The notes beneath the pieces are model-generated. The model was given only the letters and a program-made list of their open reading frames with translations, was not told where the DNA came from and did not search any database. 64,000 nucleotides of DNA, taken from the NCBI GenBank assembly GCA_937128505.1, contig CAKZMM010000108.1:1-64000 (forward strand), given 5' to 3'. This DNA comes from an uncultured Thermogutta sp. (lineage in GTDB: Bacteria; Planctomycetota; Planctomycetia; Pirellulales; Thermoguttaceae). Numbering within the stretch: position 1 is the stretch's first letter; the number at the start of each line of letters is the position of its first letter. The translations under genes and the position numbers were made by a program. Of this stretch, positions 10,249 to 20,180 are shown piece after piece.

Positions 10249-10884
10249 TCATTGCGGCGCTCCGCCCGGCAAGGGGAGCCCCTCACCTGCACGCGGCCAT
10301 GATCCGTGCGCGAGCTCCACCTCCGCGGGGGCAATAACCATGGCAGCCTCCACACTTCCGGACCACGTCGGCAGTTCGCACTTCGTGGCCTCCCATCCTC
10401 GATGGACCAAACGCCCGGTGATGGCGCCGGTGTCGGCCGGCTCTCCTAAGACACGATACCGGGCCGGGTCATAATCGCGATCTAATTCTATCGATGTGCC
10501 CTCGGTCCCAGACGCTATGGGACGTAACCCGAAAATTCGCTCCAAAGTTTGACGGCATCCCCGATGAATATCGCGTACCGCGGCGCCGATCTGCGCATCG
10601 GAGTATCCCTCCAGCGACTCGCTCAAAAAATCAACCAACCGAGCCTCGCGCTGTAGGGTTGCCAGCAAGGTGAGCGCCTCACTACGAGTCGGCAGCGCCC
10701 GTTTTCGCTCCACTGCCTCCCGCAATGCCGGCTGCGATGGTGGAGCCGGTGCCGATACCGAGGGCCCTCGGACTGCTGTGGACGAGCCTGCTTCTTCCGC
10801 CAGAATCTCACAGATTCTCTCTGCGACTGTCCGCCGGGACAAAACCAGCCAAAATATCCGTAATGCCCATAAGAATCGCTTCAT
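10249..10884 (-). CDS. DUF2760 domain protein
   Basis: 211-residue protein of unknown function. I recognise the DUF2760 core from its LLATLQREARLVDFLSE, YSDAQIGAAVRDIHRGCR and C-terminal VIAPAEVEL segments. An N-terminal hydrophobic stretch (FLWALRIFWLVL) may act as a membrane anchor, followed by an Ala/Pro/Ser-rich linker. The ATG at 10884 is chosen over an in-frame upstream start because GAGGA precedes it at a good distance and the family-like sequence begins there. It lies directly upstream of the Hsp70-like gene, which suggests a shared function. Confidence 0.85.
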   Translation of the reverse strand: MKRFLWALRIFWLVLSRRTVAERICEILAEEAGSSTAVRGPSVSAPAPPSQPALREAVERKRALPTRSEALTLLATLQREARLVDFLSESLEGYSDAQIGAAVRDIHRGCRQTLERIFGLRPIASGTEGTSIELDRDYDPARYRVLGEPADTGAITGRLVHRGWEATKCELPTWSGSVEAAMVIAPAEVELAHGSWPRAGEGLPLPGGAPQ

Positions 10885-11186
10885 GGTATTTTCCTCGATC
10901 CATTCCGAGATTGTTGCGCCCCCCGAAAAAAGGGCCGAGGTCCGCGCGCCTTGCGAGCACTCCTTGCCGGCTAATTTTCGCCATCTCAAATTTGTCGGGA
11001 CTCTTGATCCTTACTGCTTGCTTTTTTGCGACCTCAGCGCTTCACGAGCTCACACAGTGCCCCGAACGACTGCCGCAGCGGGACGGGGTTTTGCTCGCTC
11101 CGGCACCGCAATTTCCTCCGCGCCGGGCACCCGGGTTTCCGCAGCACTTCTTCCGGATGAAAGCACGGGCAAGCAACCTCCATGAT

Positions 11187-12566
11187 TCACGGGGCTAAGG
11201 CGGCCGAAACGACCTGGCGACTCGTTTTTTCCTGAACCTTCGCCTTCATATACTCCACGGCTTTCATGAGCTGCGGATCATCGAATAGCTCTGCACTTTC
11301 CGCTAACGCTCCGCTTTCCGCTGCCAAGGTTGAGCCACCAGAGGTGCTTTGCGCATGATACTGCCGGGCCATTTCCTGATTGGCCATGTCCCGGTACATC
11401 CGTAACCGAACGAGCCGCACAAATACTTCGCCTTCTACGGGAACCTCGTAGCCCGGATCTGGCTTCACCCCCCAATCGTCTTCCTCCTTCGCATCGTCGG
11501 CACGATGGATTTGTTTATTGCTTGGCCGCCAATAGGTCGCCGTGGTCACCTTGAGGATTCCGTGTCGAGGCCCCAGCTCGATCAGCTCCTGGACGGTTCC
11601 TTTGCCGAAGGTTCGTTGACCGACGACAACGGCCCGTTTATGGTCCTGCATACAGGCGGCGACAATCTCCGCGGCACTCGCGCTGTACTGATTGACGAGA
11701 ACTGCCATCGGCAGTTCCAAATACTTGCCCTTCCCGCTTGCCGTAAACACCTCGCGAATCTGTCCGCCTTTCCCCCGGATGGTAACAACGACCCCCGACG
11801 GTAAAAACAGATCGCATACCGCGATTGCGGAGCCTAATAGTCCGCCAGGATCGTTTCGCAAATCGAGGATCAAACCCTCCATGCCTTGGCGGAGCAATTC
11901 GTCGATAACCTTCTCCAATTCGGTGTGGGTTTGGCTACCAAAAGAATTTATACGGATATAACCGATCTTTGGGATATTCGGCATGTCGAGAAAATAATCC
12001 CACGTCCCATCCGGCCGACGCCGATCCCCGAGAACCGTATATTCCTGAATAATGCTGCGGATCAGCGTGAGTTCTACTGGATCGCTCTTTCCATAGGGGA
12101 GAAGCTTGAGTCGCACGGACTGCCCCGGTGGACCCCGCAATAACCGTGCGACATCGCCTACGGACATGCCTTTCGTGCTGGTACCGTCGATCTCCACGAT
12201 TTTGTCGCCCGCACGGACCCCTGCCCGATACGCCGGACTATCCACCAACGGACTTGCCACTACGAGTTCTTTTGTCTTCGGATCGAGCAATATTTCCACA
12301 CCGATCCCACCAAACTGCTTATCCAAATCTTCCTTCAGCCGGGACATTCCCGCCGGGTCAAAGTAACTGCTATAGCGGTCTAGATTCCGGGCCAAACCGT
12401 CCAGCGCGGCGTTCACAAGTGTCTGACGTTCCACCGGGCTTACATATCTCAGCTTCACTTGGTTGATAGCGAAGCTCAGAATCTGCTCCTGAGGCCACGC
12501 CCGAAAAGCGCAGGCGCCGCCCACCGAAATAAATAACAGCAATATCCGAAGATTAGTTAATGGCAT
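11187..12566 (-). CDS. CtpA-type S41 carboxyl-terminal processing protease
   Basis: Secreted serine protease that trims C-termini of exported proteins. The 459-residue product has an N-terminal signal peptide (about residues 1-25, ending ACAFRAWPQ), then a helical region and a PDZ domain at about 82-165 (GIGVE, AYRAGVRAGDKIVEIDG). The S41 core follows at about 195-350. The catalytic dyad is Ser297 (YSASAAE) and Lys322 (TFGKG), 25 residues apart as in the family. The C-terminus is variable and helical. It starts with an ATG at 12566. It is not co-directional with a tightly linked partner, and the leftward neighbour DUF2760 is 300 bp away. Confidence 0.93.
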   Translation of the reverse strand: MPLTNLRILLLFISVGGACAFRAWPQEQILSFAINQVKLRYVSPVERQTLVNAALDGLARNLDRYSSYFDPAGMSRLKEDLDKQFGGIGVEILLDPKTKELVVASPLVDSPAYRAGVRAGDKIVEIDGTSTKGMSVGDVARLLRGPPGQSVRLKLLPYGKSDPVELTLIRSIIQEYTVLGDRRRPDGTWDYFLDMPNIPKIGYIRINSFGSQTHTELEKVIDELLRQGMEGLILDLRNDPGGLLGSAIAVCDLFLPSGVVVTIRGKGGQIREVFTASGKGKYLELPMAVLVNQYSASAAEIVAACMQDHKRAVVVGQRTFGKGTVQELIELGPRHGILKVTTATYWRPSNKQIHRADDAKEEDDWGVKPDPGYEVPVEGEVFVRLVRLRMYRDMANQEMARQYHAQSTSGGSTLAAESGALAESAELFDDPQLMKAVEYMKAKVQEKTSRQVVSAALAP

Positions 12567-14172
12567 TTTTGGGGCTCTCCAAATACCGTCCGGTTAGGTT
12601 CCCCAAGGACAAACGACTGGAAGCCTTCTGACAATTTGTCTCACTCATTGTCTCACTCAACTGTCGAGACGTCATCTACCGTTTAAAATCAACGTGACCA
12701 TAGTACTTGCAGCTTCGATATTTGCGTTAACTCTCGGTATAGCTCTGGAATATCTCAACTTTTCTGACGATTGGCATGAATTATCTTGAGCGAGAGGTAA
12801 TACGTCGCAGGATTCATTTAGCCGGAAGTGAAATCAAGCATCTCCACGACATCTCTGGACGCATTAACTTCGCTGAGCTTCTCCATTATTCAAACAGAGA
12901 GGACTCTGGTTTTTTATCCGTTTGATAGTCACGCGAAAGCCAAATTCACTTTACCTATTTTCCCTAATTATGACGAAATACCTCAAGTTGCGTTGCTTCC
13001 CTCCGATACCGTTTTACCGGCACCGGTGAGAAAAAGTTCGAGACATTCATTCTAGCGTTATGGGGCGACTTTTTGACCGATTAACCCCGGCCTCTTCGCT
13101 CGTTTTGATTGGCTTGATGCCCGAAAACAAAGTCTCACGGGGGTGCTTTTCCCCCAGAGATTTTAAGCCGGAATGAACTTGGGGGCTTTTAGCTCTGTGA
13201 TCAGCCCGCTCAGGCTTTCCAACGTCAAGGGCAGCTCAAGCGGACCCCCGAGTAGGTATCAATCCGACAAGACACGCTTTGACTTCCTCAATAGTTTTCG
13301 GAAAACGAGATTGATCGGACGAGATGTGCAGTGCAGATAGATGCGAGCTGAACCCGGAAATCTTTCCCTGCGCATGTAAGAAATCATTGCTCTTTTAATC
13401 CATATAGTTCATACGCCAGGGGCACCGACTAACTTAAGATTCCGTGGGTGTTAGGCTTAAAATGTGATGGGGACGAATCGAATGGCGACTAAATCAGAAC
13501 TAAGGGACTAGTTTTTGGACGATTCAGCCTTCTCCCCGGTTTTTAACTCGTCTTGATGGCCCAGATCTTACGTGCGAAACATCACGACTAATATGGGAAT
13601 CATGATCGAGATACTTCCTGCTAAGACTCAAAGGATTTCTACAACCCCCCGAAAAGCTTTCCAGTTTTTTCGAGATCAAATCGTGATTTTCGTTGAGACT
13701 TTGGTAGAGATTCTCTCTGCAAGGATGCAAGGAGATAGTTCGATGGAGTGCCTTGAATTGGAACGCAATTTCAGGGATTATTTTTCAAATTGTTGGGAAT
13801 AAGTTGCTGGCCACCTCGCAGTTTCGATTTAGGTTTTTCATTTTTTCTAGCTGGGTCTTCGAAGAGTTTGTTGAGTTAAGGAGAAGACCCGGCAATAATG
13901 CGTAACTTGTTTTGACGGGGAAAAGGCTCTTTTGGGCAACGCCGCCTTCAGACGAGATAACGTCTCGAGGCCCTAACTCGATATTTTGGGGACGGAATCT
14001 GGCTTAAGTATTTAGGGACGGAATATCACTTTTGTACCTAGCACACGGAATTTGGCTTAGACCTCCTCCGGGAATAAAAACGTCTCTATGGTCCTTTGAC
14101 GTCCCAAGTTTTTCGTGCAGTCAGAAAAGCAGAACCGATTGAATCATTGCTAAATTGGGAGGAAAAGTTCTG
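12567..14172. other. 1.6-kb gene-free region
   Basis: I find no supported coding region. Two stretches near 13070-13130 and 13508-13566 look distantly alike (both carry a tttttgac/tttttggac...gatt core followed by ttgat(t)ggc), possibly an old duplication. The segment 13985-14060 holds the phrase gacggaat(c/a)t about 40 bp apart. Confidence 0.6.
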
Positions 14173-14400
14173 ATGACGATGGACAAAAGTTTGCGGGTCC
14201 GCCGCACCATGGTGCGCAATCGGAGTGTTTTGACCCGAGCCGAGCGCATCCAGCGACTACTTCAAGCCGACCGGTGGAAAGAGGGCGATTCACCAATCGG
14301 CCTGCCAAAGGTTCGAGTTTATAAGATCACCATGAAAAAGAAAAAGAAGCGCGCAAAGGGCGAGGGTGAGGAAGCCGGTACCAAAAAGACCGGGAAATAG
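14173..14400 (+). CDS. Small basic protein, PVC-superphylum signature family
   Basis: 75-residue, strongly basic protein matching the small basic protein family of Planctomycetes, Verrucomicrobia and Chlamydiae (TIGR04137-like, from memory). The conserved core is RNRSVLTRAERIQRLLQ, then W..GDSPIGLPKVR, with a Lys-rich tail (MKKKKKRAKG). Homologues are thought to bind nucleic acid or ribosomes; this is family knowledge, not shown here. The ATG at 14173 fits the family's N-terminus (MTMDKSLRVR) and has GGGAGG about 10 bases upstream. An in-frame ATG 18 bases earlier would overlap that site. It is isolated between gene-free stretches. Confidence 0.88.
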   Translation: MTMDKSLRVRRTMVRNRSVLTRAERIQRLLQADRWKEGDSPIGLPKVRVYKITMKKKKKRAKGEGEEAGTKKTGK

Positions 14401-15172
14401 AAGCAATTTACTCGGTTTGCTCGACCAATTTCGCAGCCAAAGAAAGTTTAACGGTAGAGATTACGCACCACTGCTTCGGTGTTCACCTTTACCGCTGAGG
14501 AATTTCTGCCTTCATTGCTGCGTAGTAAGGTAAATGATGTTTCCGACTACAAATTGCCAGTGTTTGGCCGCGGACCACTGGACACTCTATTGATATTCTT
14601 GTCGTAGGGGCCTTTTTCGCGTGCAATTGAAACGTTGCCGGCTGCGGTGGTTTCCCCGCGGTGGTTTCTTCGATGCTCTCGATGAGCGATAGGTCTTTTA
14701 ATTCTGCTAATTCTGCCAATTCTGCATTTTCTGCGGTCTGCCCTTCCCTCCGGTGATCTTTCGCATACTGTCAAAGGGGGGTAAGGTGCCTTCGGCAAAG
14801 GGGCGTTCGATCGCGGCTACACATAAAATGCTGCCGAGAAGGCGCGCAATGCCCTTCCGAATAGGGGGGCGCCATCATTCCCGGAAGTTTGTCTAAATGC
14901 TCTAACCCCTCGTCTGGCGTTCGGCAAGCACTATTCAATTAAACTACGTCACTGACCAATTACTTGAGATAAGATTTGCGGCCTGCGGATAGCAAAAGCC
15001 GTTTGCCTATTACTCTTGTGGCTAGAAAAGCCGCGGGTCGTGTGGAAAGGCGGGATTTGCGATACCCAGCGGGCAGTAAGGAAAAACGGCATATTGGTAG
15101 GGATGGGCATCGTGCATTTTTTGCAACAACAACTAAGTTCCCCGAGAAAATCCGGGGAGGCGTACCCTGCGA
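14401..15172. other. Gene-free region with a 9-bp tandem repeat
   Basis: No supported gene. Four 9-bp units (aattctgct, aattctgcc, aattctgca, ttttctgcg) run from 14700 to 14735. The rest is unremarkable. Confidence 0.55.
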
Positions 15173-15316
15173 TTAAAGAAGCCCACCGAGAGGTAATGCC
15201 CAAAATTCGACCGAGGGATCCTCCGCTTGCAAGCTTGCAACCAGCTTCTTGTTGAGTTCAAGAATCCCCCCGCTTAAGGCGTGAACCATTCCTAACATGA
15301 CCCAACCGATAATCAT
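15173..15316 (-). CDS. Possible 47-residue protein downstream of hndA
   Basis: An ATG lies one base after the hndA stop (TGAGATG junction) and opens a 47-residue frame beginning MIIGWVMLGMVHALSGG, hydrophobic at the start, ending at 15173. Translational coupling to hndA is possible. I recognise no family, and it may be the remnant of a longer lost gene or a chance frame. Confidence 0.25.
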   Translation of the reverse strand: MIIGWVMLGMVHALSGGILELNKKLVASLQAEDPSVEFWALPLGGLL

Positions 15317-15317
15317 C

Positions 15318-15860
15318 TCACGCTTTGCCCTTACGAACATATTCCTCCAGCAAGCTGGCAACGCGATCCGGTGTCACTTCCGCCCGGACATCGCCATCGA
15401 CGGTCAACACCGGTGCCAATCCGCACATTCCCAAGCATCGACACCCCTCGAGGCTGAAAAGTCCATCCTTTGTCGTTTCGCCTAGTTGAATGCCCAGTTC
15501 ATCCATTAATTTCTGAGCAACCCGGTCAGCTCCTTTGACGTAACAGGCGGTCCCCAGGCAAATATTGATCATGAACTTGCCGCGCGGATGCAAACGGAAG
15601 TAATGATAAAAGCTTGCAACGCCGGAGACCGTTGCCACCGGTACTTGCAAAAGCTGCGCGACAGCATCCAAGTGCGCCGGGGCCAAATATCCAAATTCCG
15701 CCTGGACCTTGTGGAGGATAGCGATCAAATGACTTTCCGGTCGCTTCAACTGTCGAGCTTGCTCGATGTGTTGGCAAATCTTCTGACCCAACACCTGCCG
15801 TGCTGTCGCCTCGACTTCGGGCCAGTTATCCATGGACTGAACGCTCGGTTCGGTGTTCAT
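15318..15860 (-). CDS. hndA: NADH/NADP-reducing hydrogenase subunit, NuoE/HndA-like
   Basis: 180-residue thioredoxin-fold [2Fe-2S] subunit that relays electrons between the flavin subunit and the [FeFe] subunit of a soluble hydrogenase. Cluster ligands are Cys101 and Cys106 (CLGTACYVKG) and Cys142 and Cys146 (CLGMC). The N-terminal helical region contains the family pattern SHLIAILHKVQAEFGYLA. The start overlaps the stop of hndD by four bases (ATGA), which implies translational coupling. It is the last clear gene of a three-gene cluster that lacks a separate hndB; the extra thioredoxin-like domain of the NuoF-like subunit may cover that role (inference). Confidence 0.93.
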   Translation of the reverse strand: MNTEPSVQSMDNWPEVEATARQVLGQKICQHIEQARQLKRPESHLIAILHKVQAEFGYLAPAHLDAVAQLLQVPVATVSGVASFYHYFRLHPRGKFMINICLGTACYVKGADRVAQKLMDELGIQLGETTKDGLFSLEGCRCLGMCGLAPVLTVDGDVRAEVTPDRVASLLEEYVRKGKA

Positions 15861-17626
15861 CGAATCCCTCGCGGTAAACGTGGTCGATAGCTGGTATGGA
15901 GTAACTCGTGGGCCAAAGGCGAGCCCGGCATTCCGAGGAACGATACATAGAGCTCCTCGATTGCGGGGTTTTCGTAGGATTTTCGCAAGGTCTTGCTCGC
16001 ATCGATCGCATACAGAGCTTTGGCACGCTGCCGCAACAGATCTGGATCAAGAACCTTAACACCCGGCGGCGGATACGGTTGTCCACCGCCTCCAATGCAA
16101 CCACCGGGGCAAGCCATCACCTCAACAATGTGATATTTTTCCTCCCCCTTAACGATCTTGTCTAAGAGGGTTTTCGCATTCGTCAACCCATTGGCGATAG
16201 CCACATGAATACTTTTTTCGCCGAGTGCCACATAAGTCTCGCGGAGTCCTTCCACGCCCCGCACTTCTGTAAAGTCGATGCGTTCCACGCCTTTTCCCGT
16301 GGCCAAGCGGGTGGCTGCCCGTAGCGTCGCCTCCATCACGCCGCCGGTGGTGCCGAAAATATCCCCCGCCCCCGACGCAAGGCCTAGAGGCGCATCAAAC
16401 TGCCCATCTGGTAACAGGGCCAAATTGATCCCGTAGGATTTGATCATCCAGATCAGTTCCCGCGTGGTGAGCACGGCATCCGTGTACGGAGTTCCATCCG
16501 GCATACGATGCTCAGGCCGCCGGGCCTCGAATTTCTTGGCCACACACGGCATGACCGCGACCATGTATATATCTTTAGGGTCGAGCCCCTTCTGCTGAGC
16601 GTAGTAGGTCTTGGCGAGGGTGGAAAGCATGCTCATGGGGGATTTACACGTGGACGCATGCGGAATAAGTGCGGGATAGAACTTCTCCAAAAAATTGATC
16701 CATCCCGGCGAACAAGAAGTGATCATCGGCAACGGACCGTGCCCATCCAAACGTAAAAGGAATTCATGAGCCTCTTCCACAATTGTCAAGTCGGCTCCGA
16801 AATCCGTGTCAAAGACAGCATCAAACCCTAAAAGCCGCAATGCTGTGATCATCTTCCCCGTAGCAGGGGTACCGGGGGGCATTCCAAATCCTTCACCGAT
16901 GGCCGCACGAATCGAAGGCGCCGTCTGCACGACGACGTGCTTGCTCCGGTCCGACAAAGCCTGCCACACCAAATCCGTGCTCGACTTCTCCAAAAAGGCC
17001 GCGGTGGGGCAGACGATAATGCACTGCCCACATTGAATGCAAACGGACTCGTCCATTTTCGCAAAATGTGCCGGCGCGACGACCGTCCGAAAACCCCGTC
17101 CGTGCTGACTGAGGTTATGGACCCCTTGGATCTCCGCACACACGCGTACACATCGGCCGCAAAGCACGCATTTTTCCGGATTGCGAACCACGGAGACGCT
17201 CGAGTCGTCGATGGCGGGCTGTTTTCTTTCTCCGGCAAACAATCGTTCCCGTACACCCAGCGAATAAGCAAGGTTTTGCAACTCGCAGTTTCCGTCGCGT
17301 TCGCAAATCTGGCAATCTTGCGGATGATTGTCTAAGAGAAGCTCCACAATATCGCGGCGCGCTTGGCGGATTTCCGGCGAATTGGTGCGGACCTCCATCC
17401 CTTCCCATACAGGCATACTACAGGCGGCCAAGAAATGATCCATCCCTGCCACCTCAACAATACAAACACGGCAAGAGCCCGCCAGACTGAGGTCCGGATG
17501 ATAGCAAAGCCGCGGGATCCAAACTCCCAATTGCTCAGCCGCCGCCATTATGGTGGTGCCTTCCGGAACCGCGATTTCCGTTCCGTCAATCTTCAAGCGA
17601 ACCTTTTTAGTCGTTTTGGCACTCAT
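15857..17626 (-). CDS. hndD: [FeFe] hydrogenase catalytic subunit, HndD/HydA-like
   Basis: 589-residue catalytic subunit that interconverts H2 and protons. Cluster domains in order: [2Fe-2S] with Cys41, 52, 55, 69; His-Cys3 [4Fe-4S] with His101, Cys105, 108, 114; two ferredoxin-type [4Fe-4S] clusters with Cys153/156/159/206 and Cys196/199/202/163. The H-cluster domain has TSCSPGW (303-309), MPCVAKKFE (359-367) and MACPGGCIGGGGQP (504-517). The first motif has Ser306 where the canonical TSCCPxW has its second Cys. A nearby STCKSP (Cys327) is present. It lies in a cluster with NuoF-like and NuoE-like genes, so it is probably a soluble NAD(P)-linked, possibly electron-bifurcating enzyme. Maturases HydEFG are not in the window. 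Confidence 0.95.
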   Translation of the reverse strand: MSAKTTKKVRLKIDGTEIAVPEGTTIMAAAEQLGVWIPRLCYHPDLSLAGSCRVCIVEVAGMDHFLAACSMPVWEGMEVRTNSPEIRQARRDIVELLLDNHPQDCQICERDGNCELQNLAYSLGVRERLFAGERKQPAIDDSSVSVVRNPEKCVLCGRCVRVCAEIQGVHNLSQHGRGFRTVVAPAHFAKMDESVCIQCGQCIIVCPTAAFLEKSSTDLVWQALSDRSKHVVVQTAPSIRAAIGEGFGMPPGTPATGKMITALRLLGFDAVFDTDFGADLTIVEEAHEFLLRLDGHGPLPMITSCSPGWINFLEKFYPALIPHASTCKSPMSMLSTLAKTYYAQQKGLDPKDIYMVAVMPCVAKKFEARRPEHRMPDGTPYTDAVLTTRELIWMIKSYGINLALLPDGQFDAPLGLASGAGDIFGTTGGVMEATLRAATRLATGKGVERIDFTEVRGVEGLRETYVALGEKSIHVAIANGLTNAKTLLDKIVKGEEKYHIVEVMACPGGCIGGGGQPYPPPGVKVLDPDLLRQRAKALYAIDASKTLRKSYENPAIEELYVSFLGMPGSPLAHELLHTSYRPRLPRGIR

Positions 17627-17874
17627 GAGTCCAATGGAGTCCGCAAGTTACCAGGTTTCCGAATTCTTTTCATTCACGTCCGCTGGCAGATCCGTTTAAT
17701 TAACAACTACATCCGTTTAATCGCTCCGTCCGCAATAACCTGGTGGAGCTTTCGACATGGTTTTCGCACCGATATCGGAAAAATATTTCCGCACAATGCT
17801 GCCAAGCTTACCCATTCTGCCGATCCGCGCTTCAACCCGCGGCAAAAACGGCCTCCTCTAAAGCCCCAATGCCA

Positions 17875-20082
17875 TCAGAGTTTTAAGACGGCATTGAAAC
17901 GGCAAACCTCGAAGCACCTCCCACACTTGACACAACGTGGTTGATCGATCAGGTGCGGCTCCCGTCGTGCTCCCGTGATACAGACCGCAGGGCAATTTTT
18001 CGCACATACCGTGCAACCAACGCATTTTTCCGGATCGATCACATACTGAATCAACGCCACACATTTCTTGGCCGGGCAGCGCCTATCAACCACATGGGCC
18101 GCATATTCTTCCCGAAAATGCTGCAACGTACTGAGGATCGGATTAGGGGCAGCCCGTCCCAGACCACAAAGCGAGGACTTTTTCACTAGCCGTGCCAAAC
18201 GTTCCAATCGCTCGAGATCCTGGAAGGTACCTTGACCACCCGTGATCCGCTCCAGGATTTCCAGCATCCGCTTGGTCCCTTCGCGACACGGCGTGCACTT
18301 GCCACACGATTCGTCGAAGCTGAATTGCATGAAATATTTGGCGATATCCACCATGCAGTCGCTATCGTCTAGGACAATCATGCCGCCCGAACCCATAATG
18401 GACCCCGCCCGCACCAGCGTGTCGAAGTCCACGGGCAGATCGAGCATACTCGCGGGAATACAGCCACCGGCAGGGCCACCGGTTTGAACTGCCTTGAATT
18501 CCCGCCCTTCCGGCATCCCCCCGCCAATCTGAAAAACAATGTCCCGCAGTGTTGTCCCTATGGGAACTTCGACTAGCCCCGTGTGACGAACTTTCCCCGC
18601 CAGTGCAAAAACCTTCGTACCACCACTTCGTTCGCTACCAACCCGAGCAAACCAATCAGGTCCGTAGTTGATGATCGCCGTAATGTTGGCGAAGGTTTCC
18701 ACGTTGTTGATAACCGTCGGTTTTCCCCAAAGTCCTACCTCGGTGGGATAAGGGGGGCGCACCCGGGGCTGCCCTCTTTGCCCTTCGATCGAATGAATCA
18801 AGGCTGTCTCTTCGCCGCAGACAAAAGCACCGGCTCCCAATCGGATTTCGATGTCGAAATCGAATCCGGAACCCAAAATATCCTGTCCCAGTAAACCCCA
18901 CTCGCGGCACTGCGCAATCGCGTTTTCCACCCGCTCGATGGCAAGGGGATATTCTGCCCGGATGTAAACAAACCCCTGATGAGCACCGATCCCAAATGCC
19001 CCAATGATCATTCCTTCGATTACATTGAACGGGTCGCTTTCGAGCATACCACGATCCATGAAGGCGCCTGGATCCCCTTCGTCGGCGTTGCAGATGAGAT
19101 ATCGGACGCGCTCCTTCGAGCTTGCCGCCGCTTGCCACTTGGTGCCGGTCGGATAACCGGCTCCTCCACGCCCACGAAGTTTCGACCGACTCACCTGCTG
19201 GATGACCCACTGCGGATCCTTACGGTTGAGGACCGTCGCGAGGGCTTCAAAACCGCGGTAATGAAAATAGTCATCAATTCGCGTGGGATCGACGATCCCA
19301 TTGTGCCGCAGCGCTACGCGCGTTTGCCGATTGAAAAAAGCCACATCTCCGTAAAGCTCTAAAAACTTTCGCCCCACGGTTTTGCCGGGGACTAAGAGTC
19401 GTTTGACGATTTCCCCTTTACCGATGTGCTTATCCAGAACTTCGTCGAGATCCTCTTTAGTCCTGAGGCGGTAAAGTACCTTATCCGGCCGAACAATTAC
19501 GTGGGCAGTGGTGGGGGTTTCAGAAATGGCACACGCGCCGAAGCAACTGGCCAAAGTAGCGCGGGCCTGCTGCGAAGGAATTCCCCGCTCTTTCAAATAA
19601 GCCCCTGGGTTAGGACCCCAAATCTGCCGCAAGAACTCCTGACATCGTTCGCTTTGGCAACAGAGGAGTTCGTACCGAGCTATCGACTCTACCGGCCCGT
19701 CCAAAATATGCTCCAGGAGGGGACGCCCTTCCATGATGTGCGTCGTAAAAATTTGATGCACGAGTTCCCGATCCACTTGCTGGTACTTGACGGGAAGGGA
19801 ATTGGGCATGATCACGCTGACGATCGGCTCTCGGCTACAGCGGCCCGTGCACCCTGTGCGATGCAAGCGAATATCCGGCCGCCCGGAAGCCGCAATATGC
19901 TTGCGGAATTCCTCGTACACCACCTGGGAGCCTGCTGCATGCTCGCACGTGGCGGAACCCACCTGAATTTGAACTCGGTATTGAGCCGCCGCTTGCTGGC
20001 GGAGGGCTTCCGCCCGCGCTGCCAACTGTTGATATCGCTCTAAAACTGTCGAGCTCACCGTTTCGCTCCGCGTCTTCTCCAA
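17875..20082 (-). CDS. hndC: NuoF/HndC-like flavin subunit of hydrogenase with two thioredoxin-like domains
   Basis: NAD(P)H- and FMN-binding subunit of the [FeFe] hydrogenase, 735 residues from the start chosen here. Order: a first [2Fe-2S] thioredoxin-like domain (GSATCEHAAGS ... TGCTGRC), a second one (LLCCQSERC ... ASCFGAC), the NuoF core with GRGGAGYPTGTKW and NADEGDPGAFMD, a [4Fe-4S] site (ESCGKCTPCREG ... SSLCGLG), and a C-terminal 2[4Fe-4S] ferredoxin domain (CVGCTVCAKNC, CVKCGRCFEVC). HydB/HndC proteins I know have one N-terminal thioredoxin domain and about 600 residues, so the second is an extra. I prefer the TTG at 20082 because GGTGGAGG lies 7 bases before it; a TTG at 20115 would add 11 residues. 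The gap to hndD is 248 bp. Confidence 0.92.
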   Translation of the reverse strand: MEKTRSETVSSTVLERYQQLAARAEALRQQAAAQYRVQIQVGSATCEHAAGSQVVYEEFRKHIAASGRPDIRLHRTGCTGRCSREPIVSVIMPNSLPVKYQQVDRELVHQIFTTHIMEGRPLLEHILDGPVESIARYELLCCQSERCQEFLRQIWGPNPGAYLKERGIPSQQARATLASCFGACAISETPTTAHVIVRPDKVLYRLRTKEDLDEVLDKHIGKGEIVKRLLVPGKTVGRKFLELYGDVAFFNRQTRVALRHNGIVDPTRIDDYFHYRGFEALATVLNRKDPQWVIQQVSRSKLRGRGGAGYPTGTKWQAAASSKERVRYLICNADEGDPGAFMDRGMLESDPFNVIEGMIIGAFGIGAHQGFVYIRAEYPLAIERVENAIAQCREWGLLGQDILGSGFDFDIEIRLGAGAFVCGEETALIHSIEGQRGQPRVRPPYPTEVGLWGKPTVINNVETFANITAIINYGPDWFARVGSERSGGTKVFALAGKVRHTGLVEVPIGTTLRDIVFQIGGGMPEGREFKAVQTGGPAGGCIPASMLDLPVDFDTLVRAGSIMGSGGMIVLDDSDCMVDIAKYFMQFSFDESCGKCTPCREGTKRMLEILERITGGQGTFQDLERLERLARLVKKSSLCGLGRAAPNPILSTLQHFREEYAAHVVDRRCPAKKCVALIQYVIDPEKCVGCTVCAKNCPAVCITGARREPHLIDQPRCVKCGRCFEVCRFNAVLKL

Positions 20083-20144
20083 AAGATTGCCTCCACCTTC
20101 CCGATGAAGCAGCAAAATGCCTCTTTTAGGCGGAATTTATCATT

Positions 20145-20180
20145 ATCTATCAAAAATCCCTAATCTATCGAAAATCCCTA
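20145..20180. repeat. 18-bp tandem duplication
   Basis: atctatcaaaaatcccta (20145-20162) is followed directly by atctatcgaaaatcccta (20163-20180), one difference in 18. It sits about 63 bases upstream of the hndC start, where it could overlap the promoter. Confidence 0.75.
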
